A stretch of DNA of 64,000 nt from Diabrotica undecimpunctata (GCF_040954645.1 NC_092808.1:84513389-84577388), one strand, 5' to 3'. Positions 9,207 to 21,480 are shown, counted from the first letter of the stretch. Made by a program: numbers and translations. Notes: a model not told the origin generated them from the sequence alone.

Positions 9207-12006
9207 CCCTTTAAGTGACAAAACTTGTTTTTCCTTGGTTTTTTAATTACAGATCTTAGTGCACATTCAATGTGACCTTAGATTTACGGAAAAAATATGT
9301 TAAAAAATCCGCGAATGATTTTTTCCAAATTTACGCAAAAAATGACTGGTAAATATAGCTACCAGGTTTCTTTAGGATGACAACAAAGTGCCGAAGGATT
9401 ACTGGTAAATATAGATACCAATATATTTTTCTTATGTTTTATTTTAAAAAGTGAAATATACAAGTATATAAACTTCATTATTACCTGACAATAATTATAG
9501 AAATCAAAATATTAAATCTTGTGGTATGGTTCAAAGCAAGTTTTGTATAAAGCAACATTACATTATTTACAAATTATCTTTGACCTAGTTTATTTTTTTA
9601 TGTTTGCTACACCTTGTACATCTTCGGTACGTTCCCTTTACGGCAAGGTCTCCTGTATTGTCAAATTGGTTCGAATTTCTTTAAAATCCTATGCTTTTCG
9701 ACACGTTAACGTAGAAATAAGAGAATTTGCCAGATCACTTCTGAACTGCAAATGAGACATGGGCTTCTGATTATTTTTTTTATTTCTCATATCTTCTTTG
9801 TATAAAATGTAGCTATTTACAATTGCCGCATCAATCAGGTAATAAAAAATTTTCATCCACCACCTCCTCGACTTCCAAATTATTATATACGTGGAATGTA
9901 ATTGATCAAACTATTCTACGCCGCCCATATATCTGTTGTAGTCCGCTATGGCCATAGGACAAGAAACTTTTCCAATTGCCCTCTTTTTATTGGTTCGTGA
10001 TACTTCTGACATATTTTGAATATTATGCATGTTACTTGCAACTGTCACATATTTCACACCCCTAACTTTCTACTTGTATACGGAAATATGTTCTGAAGAC
10101 ACAGCATCCGATTGACTCATTTTTAAATTTTTGTCGGAGCATAAGGAAATTTTAGGAAATTGTTTTCTAGTTTGCCGGATTGTACCATAATAAAATAGTT
10201 TCTTCGTAAGAAATTTTGTCAAGTAGCGGAATTGTCGAAAAAAGTTATCAAAGTTAAGGCAATAACCTTTTTCCGCAAATGGTTTTCTCAAATTTAGAAT
10301 GACACTTTCTCCCAACATATCACCAGTATCCTCGTTTTTTGCCCTTGTAAAGCTCGAAATCTAATAAATAACCAGTTTCGGACCAAGCAATAGCCCATAC
10401 CTTGAAGCCTCTTTTGATAGGCTTCATAGGCATATATTGCTTCAGTGATTATCTTCCTTTAAAACCGATCATACTTTTATCTATTGAAAGATGCCTAGAT
10501 GGTGAAAAAGCAGACAAAAACTTAGCTTTTAGGTTGTTTATAAGAGGCCTAATTCTAAAAGGTTTGTCAAAATTCGGACTTTCAGATGGAGTAATTTTCG
10601 TGTTGTCGTTTATATGTAAATATCTCAAGACTTTAAGGAAACGTTTTACCATGAAGATATCAGTGATTCGGTTTACTCGAAAATTAATGTCGTTAGACCA
10701 ATACGATTTTAATGTAGGTAAAGAATGGAACCCCATTATTATAAGAACTTCTACAAAAGCATCAAATTCTGCATTATCTAGCACCAACGAAACCTTTTCT
10801 TGTTCGGCACATAAATTGGATTGTATGATAATTTGATCACACAAATCCTTATCAAAAAATAGGTTAAAGTATGTCCTAGGATAAGTAGCGTGTATGTTAC
10901 CACAATTATTAGGCTTTTTAATACTTTCCTTGAACTTAAAATTCTCAAAACTTAAGGGAGCTTGAACATTTTTTGACCATATAAATTCTAATAAATATGT
11001 ATTATTTACTATCTCTTTATCTAAACTCATGTGATCTTAAACATTATTAGTTAAAGCCGATAAATTATTGTTTATTGTTTCTTGATCTTCGCTACTCGAT
11101 AAGGATGAGGAACTGTATGTAAATGTAAACATATTTTTTTAGCCTTTTTAGGATTGCTAGGGAAGAATGAAGGGTCATCATCAGAATCATCAAAAATGCT
11201 TTTAACTTCTATTTCTAAGCCTTCTGCTTCTTCTATGTCTTCTGCTGGTTCATTTCCCAAATAATTAACGTTACTTGATCTTGAAGAAGAAGAACCGCCC
11301 AGCACCAAAGTATCCTCGGCATCGAAATCTCCTTTATAGTCAGAGTAATAGAATCCACTATTTCCAGAAGATTCCAGTAAACGCTGCAGTTCTACTTCGT
11401 TAAGACGTTTTCTTCATTTTATTGTAACAATAACATTTCTGTAAGTTTTTCAAATAAATATGGACCGTGGATATGCCTAACTCACAATATTGTTGCATGG
11501 AAATAATTGGGACACCCTGTATGAGCTTATAACAACTCTGCGGACATACATAACTATATATAAACAATGCAATCAATTTTAAAACTTAGTTACTGCTTAT
11601 TAGTTTTACAAGATGTAATAATGATAACTGGTTTGATTTGCAAAAAAATTTAAATATTTGGATCTTTATGTAAGAGGTTATGTCTCCACAAGATACCTTT
11701 CAAAGATGTTTAGTTTAACAAAAACACCATTTTTTACCGAAATTCAAACTACTACAATCTATACATAATATGTAACAATACCTTCCAAACTATTTTACAC
11801 TTTTTTAACCCTAATAGGTAAAACTTAGACTGAAACGCACAAAGCACCTATTATTTGCACCTATTCGGTACAATTACCAGAGTTACTCGGCCAGAGTTAT
11901 TTAAGGGATCAAGCAAAATGCGTAACGCTTAATTTCGCGTGACTGTCGTTCGAAAATAAACTTTAAACTTGTATGGTAGCTATGGCTACCAATACTACTT
12001 AAAGGG
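9207..12006 (-). mobile_element. piggyBac element with TTAA duplications
   Basis: TTAA at 9203-9206 and at 12007-12010 flank a 2800-bp unit whose ends are inverted copies, CCCTTTAAGT on the left and ACTTAAAGGG on the right. TTAA duplication and ends starting CCC are hallmarks of piggyBac. Subterminal motifs of the form GGTANNTATNNCTACC recur (9350-9420 on the left, 11973-11990 on the right) and could bind transposase. The decayed transposase between the ends runs on the minus strand. Confidence 0.85.
9522..11417 (-). pseudogene. piggyBac transposase, frameshifted
   Basis: A DDE transposase covering nearly the whole family length. The probable start is the ATG at 11417, where a one-base indel separates it from LNEVELQRLLESS. 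An acidic Ser/Asp leader follows, then SKNVQAPLSFENF, HLSIDKSMIGFKGR (first Asp, ~10455-10490), VWAIAWSETGYLL, LNFDNFF (second Asp, ~10250), GTIRQTRK, and DYNRYMGGVE followed by a stop and FDQLHSTY (~9900). The last part, RRCTRCSKHK, is the start of the C-terminal cysteine-rich domain and is then ruined by stops. In the third motif the catalytic Asp of GGVD is Glu and the next codon is a stop. At least three frameshifts are needed to read through, so the copy is not functional. Confidence 0.88.
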
Positions 12007-12009
12007 TTA

Positions 12010-13312
12010 AACCAACTTCTTAGGTTATGGAGCCAAGAAATACGTCCCCACTCTCTTACGAAATACTTTTTCTTTAATTACTAACAGACGTAAACCATAC
12101 TTATCATTATTTTACGTAATATGACCAAAGTACTCCAATTTCCGTGTTTTTTTTATTGTGAAGAGTCCTTCACATTTTTTACCCATTCTGCAAAGAACTT
12201 CAGAGTTCGTCACTGGATCAGCCCATAAAATCCACAGTATACGTGAGTTGCACCAAGTCTTAGAAACCTCCAGCGTCCTTATGTCTCTTACAGAGTCCAA
12301 GCTTCAACTCCGTTAAGTAAAATTGGAATCACATAACACTTAAGTAGATGATGTGTTGCTGTTAGGTGTAGATTCCGACTTTTAAAAATTGAACTCATTT
12401 TAATAACTGCTTACCCGTCCTTTGTTGTGCTTTATTTTATCTCTACCCGTCGGTTTTTTACATTGGTACCCAGATATGTATATCTCCCCAATTTTTCAAT
12501 TTGTTGATCGTTGACCAACAGCTGAGTAGTTAATATTTTTTTGTGAGAATGGAAATGTTCTAAACACCATACCATTGCTCGGTATGTGTTGGAGTTAGGG
12601 CAGAGGAAAACATCCGAGCCCATTTCCCCCTGGCTAGAGGAGATCCTACAGACGGATCTCTTCCTGTTGCCCTGCTTACCAATTAAAACCACCCATTATT
12701 CGCCAAGACACCCCCGTACGTGTTCAGTTGGGTATTACTTTTTGGTCCATTGTGTCTTGTCTATCTGTGAGTAGTTAATATTTAGATTTTACTAATATGT
12801 ATACATATATATTTGGTCTTTTATATTTTAGTCAAGACCGTATAGTTGGATTAGTTGCATCTATCAACTTGTCATCCATCTTAAAGCTTACTCTTTGATG
12901 TTTTTAATTAAAATCTTTATCATCCATATTAACTTCTTCTTTTATCAGTTTATCATGTTTTATTTTGTAGAAAGCCTTTTGGTAGTCACATAACAGTTAG
13001 GACCAATAGGTAACATTATGGTAAATAGAACTTCTCGTGTACCTAAGTCGTTGTATGAGTGTTGTTTTATAAATTTTACTTTGAGAAATTTTACCGGTAT
13101 TATGGACGTCGGTAAATATCGACGTAAGCCATTTTGTTTTTTATCGTCTATTAGGTTTAGAATTTCTGAGTAAAAATTACTGAAACCTGTTGCTTTGCCA
13201 ACTTTAGTTTTATATAACGAGTTTCTAACTTTATTAAGTTCAAATGGAGGACCTGTTTTACGACTGACTTTATCAGTGGAGTTCTGGCGCTCATCATTAC
13301 AATTCTTTTTTA
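12010..13312 (-). pseudogene. LINE reverse transcriptase relic between two piggyBacs
   Basis: A broken non-LTR reverse transcriptase on the minus strand. From its 5' side: KVGKATGFSNFYSEIL (~13150-13200), LGTREVLF (fingers), CDYQKAFYKIKHDKL (motif A, ~12940-12985), VNDQQIEKLGRYTYLGTNV (thumb, ~12450-12520), SRILWILWADPVTNSEVL and RKLEYFGHI (~12115-12240). The catalytic YADD block is not seen. It belongs to the same family as the relic at 16.8-18.8 kb. It is interrupted by the 230-bp insertion at 12539 and its 5' side is cut by the piggyBac at 13313. Several stops and frameshifts are present. Confidence 0.8.
12539..12768 (-). mobile_element. SINE-like 230-bp insertion
   Basis: A 230-bp stretch that interrupts the LINE relic and is flanked by a perfect 15-bp duplication GAGTAGTTAATATTT (12524-12538 and 12769-12783). 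On the minus strand it ends in a short A run (next to CACAAAA), as expected for a retroposon. It is clearly richer in GC than its surroundings (for example CTAGCCAGGGGGAAATGGGC). I do not see convincing RNA polymerase III A and B boxes, so it could be a SINE, a truncated LINE end or a processed transcript fragment. Confidence 0.65.
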
Positions 13313-13647
13313 CCCGGCGACTGTGTGGTGAAATTTTCTGACAGGAGCTGTGTGTTGGGGTAATTATTACCCCATTTTTTTTATTATAAAATTGAGAAAA
13401 TATTTTATTTTTACATGCAACCTTAAGATTTTAAATCATGGTTATATTGTTATATAATATTTTTCAAAGATAAATCATTTAAAAAATTTCCGTTAAAAAA
13501 TCAACGATTTAAAAAATATACTAAAATTTAGTTTATATTTAAACCACTATCACAATTTTTGTCACCAAAATTTTTATTAGAGATATAGAATAAAAAAAAT
13601 ACAAATTTTATAAAAAGTAACTAGGAACTTTTGTTTAAATAGCATAA

Positions 13648-15431
13648 TTAACAATTATGTGCACATTTAGAACAAAAATATACACAATGTTCAAGACAAA
13701 GAAAAATGTCACATTTCACACATTTTTTTTGGCACTTTCTGTCCTTTCCACGGGGACACACTCCACATCTGGATGTTGTTCGTTGCTTCTTGTTTGGAGG
13801 TCCTTGAGAGTCCTCTCCGCCATCATTTCTTTTTAGTTTGGCTCTTATGTCTGATGGTATTCTTTGATTGTTACCTCATTTTTCAATATATGGTTTAATT
13901 AGTGCCAAACCAAGTCTTTTAAAAAAAATCTGCGTTTTAGTTTTTTAGTTGGCTTGTTATGTTGATAAATAACATAACTATTTATTCCTTCATTATTAAG
14001 CAGTGAAAAAAAAATTGTTAGAGGCCATCGCTTGCTATTACGAGACACATTATATAACGCAGACATTTCGTCAACCATATCTACGCCACCTTTTGTGTGA
14101 TTATAAAAGTCTATAATCTCAGGTTTATTTGATTTGTGGTCAAATTCTATATCATGATGAAGTGAAGAAGCTACTAACACTATTTTATTTTTCTTCGGGA
14201 CAAAGGACACCAAAGAAATGTCTTTTTTAAATCCGAAAATTGCGTGGTTTTCAGCTCTGTTTTTGGAATTCAAAAAGATTGTCGGTATTTCCCTCTTGTT
14301 TTTACGAATAGTTCCAACAGATGTTAACCGATGTTCATTAAGCAAATGTTCCATTAGCGGTATGCTGGTAAACCAGTTGTCGAATGTAATGTTGCGGTTA
14401 GTACCACGGATTGGATTTACAAGCCTGTTTACTACATCAAACGCTCTATTACTAAATTGAAAAGGTCCTTCAGGCTGTGAGCCAACATATACCTCTAAAT
14501 TTAAAATGTAGAATGTTTTGGCATCCAGTAAGGCAAATATTTTAATTCCATATTTGGACGGCTTATTGGGGATATATTGCCGAAAGGAACAACGTCCCCG
14601 AAAAGATTCTAATTTTTCATCGATCGTCAAGTATTGACTAGAAATTAAATATTGTTGAAAATTGGAATCGATCAAAAACAGCTCGTATAGCTGCCAGTTT
14701 ATCTACTCTTTTTCGTTCTTCTCTATTTTCGATATTATCGAATCGTAGGCATTTTAAAAGTAATATAAATCTTTGCAGGGATATTGTTAGCCTTAAAATG
14801 TCAATTCCTGTTCCATCTGTAGCCCACAGATCCTCCAGATTTAACCTGTTGGCTTTATAAACGCCTGATAGATATAATAATCCGAAAACTGCACGAATTT
14901 CTTCTGCGTCCGTAGACTTGGTGATATATTTATGTTGGTCATTATAATTCTGAGCGACTAAACTGATTTTTTTATTAATGCAGTGGACAATATCTTCCAC
15001 AATAATATTATCCATGAATAATTCCCAGCAAGAAATGGGCGACTTGCAATATTTTGCATTATTTCGAACACCGGGAAGTAAAGTTATTAAATTTTCTTGT
15101 CGTGTTCTAACCGATTTATTAGGACAGTTCTTTCCCATTTTGTTTTCCCATCCCGTCCGATAAAAAACTTAGATTACCTTACTTTATTATCTTCAAACTT
15201 ATTGTTGTCTTGAGAGGAATCTTCCGACGATGATTGATTTTTCTGATTAGAACTTCCAGGCTGACAATTTTCCACTGATTGAAGTTGGTTTTCTAAAACA
15301 TCCTCACTGGGACGAAGGCTAACCTGCTGACTTTCATTTTCAGATTCGCTTTCTGATCCTAACTCTGATCCAGTTAATTCATCCTGCCAAAGCTTCAAGA
15401 GAGCTTCTTGTTCTTTCTCCCAACTACACAT
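13648..15431 (-). pseudogene. piggyBac transposase, nearly complete but frameshifted
   Basis: Reads from the ATG at 15431 (MCSWEKEQEALL) through an acidic Ser/Glu-rich leader to a stop at 15174. It then continues in another frame with PNKSVRTRQENLITLLPGVR, CWELFMDNIIVEDIV, FGLLYLSGVYKANR and FDNIENREERKRVDKLAAIR to about 14640. A further frame change leads to YLTIDEKLESFRGRC (first Asp), AKTFYILNLEVYVG, ITFDNWFTS (second Asp), GTIRKNKREIP, SFVPKKNKIV and HTKGGVDMVDEM (third Asp). After another shift near 13905 and one stop, a C-terminal cysteine-rich domain follows (CGVCPRGKD, KKCVKCD, CLEHC, CSKCAHNC) ending at 13648. All three catalytic Asp residues and the zinc-binding domain survive, so only about three indels and a stop separate this copy from an intact gene. 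It is inactive as it stands. Confidence 0.92.
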
Positions 15432-15554
15432 ATTTCTATATGTCTGAAATTAAAAATATATAATCAATTTTCAATATTCCTACCAATTACATTATGTTTC
15501 TGTTAAAAAAATAAAGATAAATTGTGCTAGTATGAGAACTTACCTGTTAATAAT

Positions 15555-15635
15555 TAACCGGTGTTGTGGGGTTAAAATTACCCAAAAACTAATTATTACT
15601 GCACTTCAACTGTGTGGTGGGGTTAAAATCACCCA
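15555..15635. repeat. Subterminal repeats of the piggyBac element
   Basis: Two copies of a GTGKTGGGGTTAAAATYACCC motif lie about 50 bp apart inside the right end. A related GGGGTAATTATTACCCC is found inside the left end (13357-13373). These partly palindromic motifs are likely transposase contact sites; that role is inferred from their position. Confidence 0.6.
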
Positions 15636-15828
15636 AAAGTCCAAAGAACGCGACACCACTCGTTCAAATCTTATTTATATACTGAAATTTATGATGCAAT
15701 ACAAGATCTGTTATATTATGGGAAGGTACTCGTGGCGCTAGATGAATCTGGCGATGTTGCCACTATTTTAACAAGCGCTAATGAACGACGTGGGTGCTTT
15801 TTACCCCACAACACAGTTGCCGGGTTAA

Positions 15829-16084
15829 GTATTTTCTTCAGGTACAATTTTTTTCTTCTCTAGATGGCGTTTTTTAATTATCTGTGCTTTAAAATTTTTA
15901 TGGAGTTGAAATGTATCGTGTTTTTGCTCGAATTGTTATATTTTTTTCGTATTACATATTGTAGTATTGATTTATGTGTGGTTTATGCTGGATCAACTGA
16001 CCTATTAAAAATGTCCCATTGGCTTGTAGTCTCTATACAAGAATACTAACTGATACGTGTCAGCACTTTTGAAAAATTTACTAA
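15829..16084. other. Short gap, nothing recognised
   Basis: About 250 bp between the piggyBac right flank and the next LINE fragment. I see no coding signature. It could hold more of the LINE that the piggyBac interrupted. Confidence 0.3.
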
Positions 16085-16690
16085 ATAACCAAAAATTTTA
16101 CATAAGAAGAAATAAAGCACAGGAAAGAAAAGTCCAACAAAATGGAATAACACAAGGTTTGGTGATAAGTTTAAGTTTGTTTCTAATTGCGATCAATGAA
16201 ATTGTAAAACATTTTTAAAAACCAGTTATAAATCGATTGAACGCCGATAAGATGATCATGCACCTTTCAAGAAAACACATGTCAATAATGAAAGACCTTC
16301 AAAAGAATCTAATTCATATTGAAAAATTAGCTGTCCTCTACCAATACAAAAAATGTAAGTCCGTTAGTAATAAAATGTTTAAAAACAGATTGCAATTCAT
16401 TGATTTATTTAAATTTGTGGGAATGATGTTTGATAAATTTTAATCTCTTATGTCAAAGCTGAAAGTTGCTGAAAGCTTCTGAAAAGTCCTTACAAATAGA
16501 AAATCTTGCACAAATCAAACTACGTTTCTTACAATTTATAAACACTTGGAAAGATCTGAAATTGACTATGAAGCTGTTGCATACGAGTCTGACACATCTG
16601 ATATATTAAAAATTATTGACACTGTTCATAATAAGGCACTTCCTATAATACCTAATACGACTACTTTCTTATGCTAATTTAATTCTGGGA
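16085..16690 (+). pseudogene. I/Jockey-type reverse transcriptase fragment
   Basis: On the plus strand, QQNGITQGLVISLSLFLIAIN matches motif B of I/Jockey-type LINE reverse transcriptases (normally NGIPQGSVLS followed by LFLIAIN). Downstream, after a stop at about 16219 and frame changes, come FKFVGMMFD (thumb, normally FLGMxFD) and EIDYEAVAYESDTSDILKIID (~16558-16620), which resembles the region before RNase H. The catalytic Asp block between them is lost. The fragment has no start, endonuclease or RNase H. Confidence 0.65.
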
Positions 16691-16813
16691 AATAGAAACC
16701 ATTCCATATACTCAGGTTTGCATGGTAACTGTTTAAACCATATTTATCAAACAAAAAAGAGGCTACTCCTTTATTTTACTATAGAGTAAGTACTACAAAA
16801 ATTACCAGATTTA

Positions 16814-18780
16814 CATAATGGCTATTTTAATTTTTGAATTTTCTGCTCTAAACAAATCAATCGATCTGCATTAATAGGTACCAATTACGTAGATTCTTCA
16901 ACCATGAGTTCTGCCTTCGGCCAACTGATCTTCTTCCTTGAATCTCTCGCTGTGTTATGAGACTTAAAATTTCATATATTGGTCCCCTCATTACGTGGCC
17001 TAGGTATTCCAGTTTTCTGGTTTGTATAGTAGTAATTAGTTCTGTTTCTTTACCAACACTCTCCAGTACTTCTTATATGTAATTCTATCAGTTCATGATA
17101 TTTTTAATACTCTGCGGTATAACCAGAGTTCAAAAGCCTCGGTTTTTTTTAAATTGCATTTTTTTACTGTCCAAGTCTCAGCTCCATATCAGAATATTGG
17201 TTTCATTCGTATAAATGCTGATCTGGCAATCTCTATTCGCCTGTTTATTTCTGCAGTATGATTATTGGTTTCATTGATCAAAGTTTCCAAGTACTGATAT
17301 TTTTCTACTTGTTCTATCACGTTACCATTGATTGTCAATAGGTGATGTATATTTTGTGGTATTTTTGTAATAAGCATGTACTTCGTTTTTTTAACGTTTA
17401 TAATAATTTCCATCCCAGCACTATTTATACTTAAGCTTTTGATAAGATGTTGTAGATCTTCTATACTCGTTGCTATGACCACAGTGTCATCTGCATGTCG
17501 TAAGTTGTTAATTAATTTTCCGTGAACAGTAAATCCCGCTTTGATATCATTGAGCGTGTTTTGGAAATCTTTTTCAGAATATAAGTTAAACAAAAGTGGC
17601 GATAAAACACATCCCTGTCTAACTCCTCTACAGATCTTCATTTCTTCTGAGTATTGCCCATCAATTTGAACTATGGCACCTTGGTTCCAATATAATGTTT
17701 GCACTATATTTATGATTTTACTGCCAATGCGCTTATTCATGAGTATTAATATTAGTTTTTCATGTCTTACTTTATCGAAAGCTTTTTCGTAGTCAACAAA
17801 GCACAAGTGTAGATCAACGTGTACATCCTGACATCGCTGAATCAATATGTTGATATCATATAGTTCTTCTCGAGTACACATTCCATTCAACATTCCTTCT
17901 AGCCTTTCGTATATTCTCTTAGGTATTACTTTCAGCAGTACTTTTTAAGTATGATTCATAACGCTCAGTGTTCGATAATCAGAGCACTCTTTTGCTGCTT
18001 GTTTTTTAGAGATGGTTATAAATGCTGACTTCAGCCACTCTTGTGGTATTATTCCCGTATCGTACACCGTGTTGAATGAATCTGCCAATACTTCCAAGTT
18101 ATCCTCTTCCACTAGTGTTAACAGTTCTATTGGTATTTCATCTAATCCAGCTGTCTTAAAGTTTTTGATAGCATATTTGATTTCATCTATCGTGATCTTC
18201 TGTCTCTCTAAAGTATTTAATTTTAGTATTTTCTGCATTTCACCTCTTTCATCTTGGAAAAGTTCCCTAACGTACTCCTCCCATGGTCTTAATTTCTATG
18301 GTAAATCTATTCGTAGTACTCCATTTTTCTCTTTTATGTGTCCTTGCTGTCTATTTCGATTCATTCCAGTCACTTTTCTTTTTTTTTTTTTTCGTGCATA
18401 TTTCTCATATCATATTTTGTTTCTAGTTCTTATATCTCTTTACATTGTTTCATCAAATAGATTTCCTTAGCTGTTTTGATTTCTTCCTTAATTATTCGTA
18501 GTATTTCTTTATACTTCTGTAGATCTTTTCCTTTATATTTCCTTCTTTCTTCCATATGTAATAGTATTTTTTCTGTCATCCACTATTTTTTAGCCTCTGA
18601 CCTATGTTATGTCAAACTTTCTGGAGCTGGTTTCAGTAATGTGTTTTTTATATTATACCACTTTTTATTTACATCCATAATTTGTTTGTTGTCAGTTAGC
18701 GTTTTTTGCATATTAACATTCACATTATTTACTTGTTAGTTTTCTTAATTTTTTTTAACAATAAATCTATTCAACCATGT
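16814..18780 (-). pseudogene. LINE ORF2 relic (linker, RT and 3' end)
   Basis: Minus-strand remnant of an abundant LINE. From its 5' side: MEERRKYKGKDLQKYKEI (linker after the endonuclease, ~18500-18560), MQKILKLNTLERQKITIDEI, FKTAGLDEIPIELL (RT entry, ~18150), WLKSAFITISKKQAAKECSDYR, then after a frame change CTREELYDINILIQRCQDV, CFVDYEKAFDKVRHEKL (motif A, intact Asp), CRGVRQGCVLSPLLFNLYSE (motif B), RHADDTVVIA (motif C; Tyr/Phe replaced by His but both Asp kept), INVKKTKYM and EKYQYLETLIN. Further 3' (16820-17140) are RKLEYLGHVMR and a short tail. Most of the endonuclease is gone. The catalytic Asps survive but frame breaks near 17940 and 17180 disable the ORF. Confidence 0.85.
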
Positions 18781-18959
18781 GTCTTTCTTATTTGTTTTGC
18801 TTTAACCGCTTAGAGTTATTAGCATACATAAAGTGTTAAGGAAAATACAACATACATAAACATATACAAAATATCAATTACCGGTTCTACCAAATCAGCT
18901 GTGTATTTAGGTTCTCCTAGAAGTTCTTTATTGTTTTTGTAAGATGGTAATATAGTTTT

Positions 18960-21480
18960 TCAACTAGTACCCATATTAAACAGTCGATCAAAATGTGCTC
19001 CACTGTCACTTTGAATTTATAAACAAAACACACTGGTTCCTCTTCTCTTTTCAACAAGTTCCAGAGAAGGACGAAAGATTTTATTTCTATCAATTTAGTG
19101 TTGCTTCTATTCTATTGGTTTTGCCAAACATCGTTCAATTTTGCTTTTAAGTAAGGTTTTAAATCTAAATGCTGCATTAGATTTTACACTGATGCAGCTG
19201 TATTGGTTACTGCGGAATTAACTAGACTGCCTGTCTTTTCGTTACCATATATTTCAACATGTGACGGTACCTATAGGAACTCTACTGCCAAATTGTTTTC
19301 GTATATACAGTATAAAATAACTTAATTTGCGGTAATGTTCGATGAAAGAAATAAATCTTAAAAATTTATGTTAGACAGCTAAGTCAATCACTTATTATAA
19401 TTTAGGAAGTTTTTTTTTCTATAATAAAGGTTGAAGACCTAATTATGTCAAATATTTCTTCCCAAAAAAAATTGTCCCAGGAGACAATTTATAAATGTTT
19501 TTAATTGACATCAATATGATGCTCCCATACAATATAGTCAATAAGACCAATAAGGAATTTAATTCTAGCCTAACTTAACTAACAGAATCTATTAATACCA
19601 AGTTACACTCTGTAGCATTCTTAGTTTTACTATCTTAGTTTAGTATACCACGTTAACTTGTAAACTTTACACAGCACCTTTTCGTACTTAAGTTTGATAC
19701 TCACTTTCAGAATGTTTTTGTGACGTCAAAAAGCATGCTTCGACACCATTTATGGCTTTAGAGGCGTCCATGTATATAAGATGGTAATTTTGGCTAACTA
19801 CTGAACTCTGAAAAGTATTCAATGTTAAACAATGTTTGGTTTGCTGAGTTATACACAACACATCCTTTGTCCAGCTTAATTGTGAGTCCAGTTGCGTCCC
19901 TAGGAATTTTATTTTTTTATATATTTTATAGGAGAATTGTATTAAAATAGGTTGAGAGGTGTTGTGGATTTGATTTTCGTAAATAATGTATAGCTTTTGT
20001 TTTTGCGGTGGCAAACCGAAGTCCAATATTGTTAGACCATGATTCTATCGACTTAATAACTGCAGCAATACGAATATGAGCAGATAATATGTTTTTATTT
20101 CATGCTACAATTATTAGATCATTAGGTACAAAACAATTTTAATTAATTGTGTTATCGCAGTATAACATAACATTGTTATTAGCAATTAAAAACGGACTCG
20201 AGCCCTGTGTAATTCCATTTCCTGTAAATTAGATTTAGATAAACGGTCATTGATGCGAACTTGGAAATTTGGTTGTCGTAGAAAGTTTAAAATAAAAGTA
20301 AACATGTTACCGTAAATCTTCCAATTGTGGAGTGTAGTATCAACACTGTACCAAAAGTCTTTTTTACATTAGAAGAATATACATGTTTCTTGAGTTTCTG
20401 ATTCCAATGATATTACGTTCCCTAATGTTTATCTATTTTTCGTAAATTCACTTGGTTTGGATATAATAAAATGTTTATGTTTAATATACCACATAAATAG
20501 CTTGACCATGACTTTTTCTAGCAATATTGCATTCGTGAGAGAGATTGGTCTATAGGATTCTTTTTCATATTTAGGTTTGTTAGGTTTGATCTATAATTGA
20601 TGAGTGCCATATTTGTGGTAATACTTTATTTATCCATGTAAAATTTAAACTTTGTAATGATAGTTCTTGTCCTACTAGTGGTAGTTTCTATAGAAAAATC
20701 TCAGGTATGTTATCTGATCCTGGACTATTATTTCTAATGGAATTAACGAGTTTTAATAAATTCAATAAAATTTATATGATTTTTTATTGTTGAAATGTTA
20801 TTAATTATTGGTGTTCCTTTATTTTCTTCAAACCGTTTCTTACTTATCTTTCTTACTATACTTTCATTGCTAGAAGCAGTACAATATTGTTTTGATATTA
20901 TTTCAGATATTTTACGTTCGGACGTAATTTTATTAAGTACTCTATAGAGTAATTTAAAATTTTCCCGATACATTTCTAATCATATTACAGATTTGACCAA
21001 TTGTAGTAGATTTATCGATTTCTAAAGCAAACTTTTGCCTGACGCTTGCTGGCTTTTTTTAATAATAAATTTACTTACGTTTAGCCCGTAGCTAATATAC
21101 CCAAAGCTAATAAAGAAATCAATTTCTAAAACAGTGACCAGTTGGCTTTATTTAAGGATCATTTGGTGATGTGTGCATTGTGCTTATGGTACTACTGGTA
21201 TGGTACTGGTATGGTAGTACTTTTAACTAAGATGGGAAAGCGGTCACGTTTATATAGATCGGATAAAGCATCTCACGGTTTATTATCTTCAAGGTTGCAT
21301 GGTTGGTTCGCAAATTGACAAATTAATTGCTGAGAACTCTCCTGTTGCTGCATTATATCGGGTATTTCTGCCTTCATTAAGTAGATTTTATTTGAGATCT
21401 CCATTTGGGATTTCTATTTTTCTTCCCATTTGTGTGATTTTATTTAAAACCCATAATAAATTGTGTGCATTAATTTCCCA
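18960..21480 (-). pseudogene. LINE ORF2: endonuclease end, RT and RNase H
   Basis: Endonuclease C-terminus: LLNEGRNTRYNAATGEFSAI and NLSICEPTMQP (~21295-21400), followed by SDLYKRDRFP (the SDH block degraded). RT: SGPDNIPE (~20705-20730), NGITQGSSPFLIANNN (motif B, ~20160-20220) and a degraded Asp block. Thumb: FGLPPQKQKLYIIYENQIHN and IKFLGTQLDSQLSWTKDV. RNase H: YMDASKAINGVEA (first Asp, ~19740-19775) and VPSHVEIYGNEKTGSLVNSA (~19195-19270), in which the usual last Asp (normally GNExAD) reads Gly. C-terminus: EPVCFVYKFKVTVEHILIDC (~18985-19045), the Cys/His tail of the I/Jockey group. It is an old, inactive copy. Confidence 0.72.

Larger units (their letters stand above)
13313..15824 (-). 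mobile_element. piggyBac element with CCCGGC ends
   Basis: A 2512-bp unit. The left end reads CCCGGCGACTGTGTGGTG and the right end, reverse complemented, reads CCCGGCAACTGTGTTGTGGG. The right flank is TTAA (15825-15828). The left flank is TTTA (13309-13312), one base off the expected TTAA duplication. Inner palindromes of the type GGGGTAATTATTACCCC lie at about 13357-13373 on the left and twice at 15555-15635 on the right. The element inserted into the LINE relic to its left. Confidence 0.9.

Noticed and set aside
10402..10836. A 144-codon plus-strand frame
   Set aside because: Antisense shadow of the piggyBac transposase, whose motifs are clear on the minus strand.
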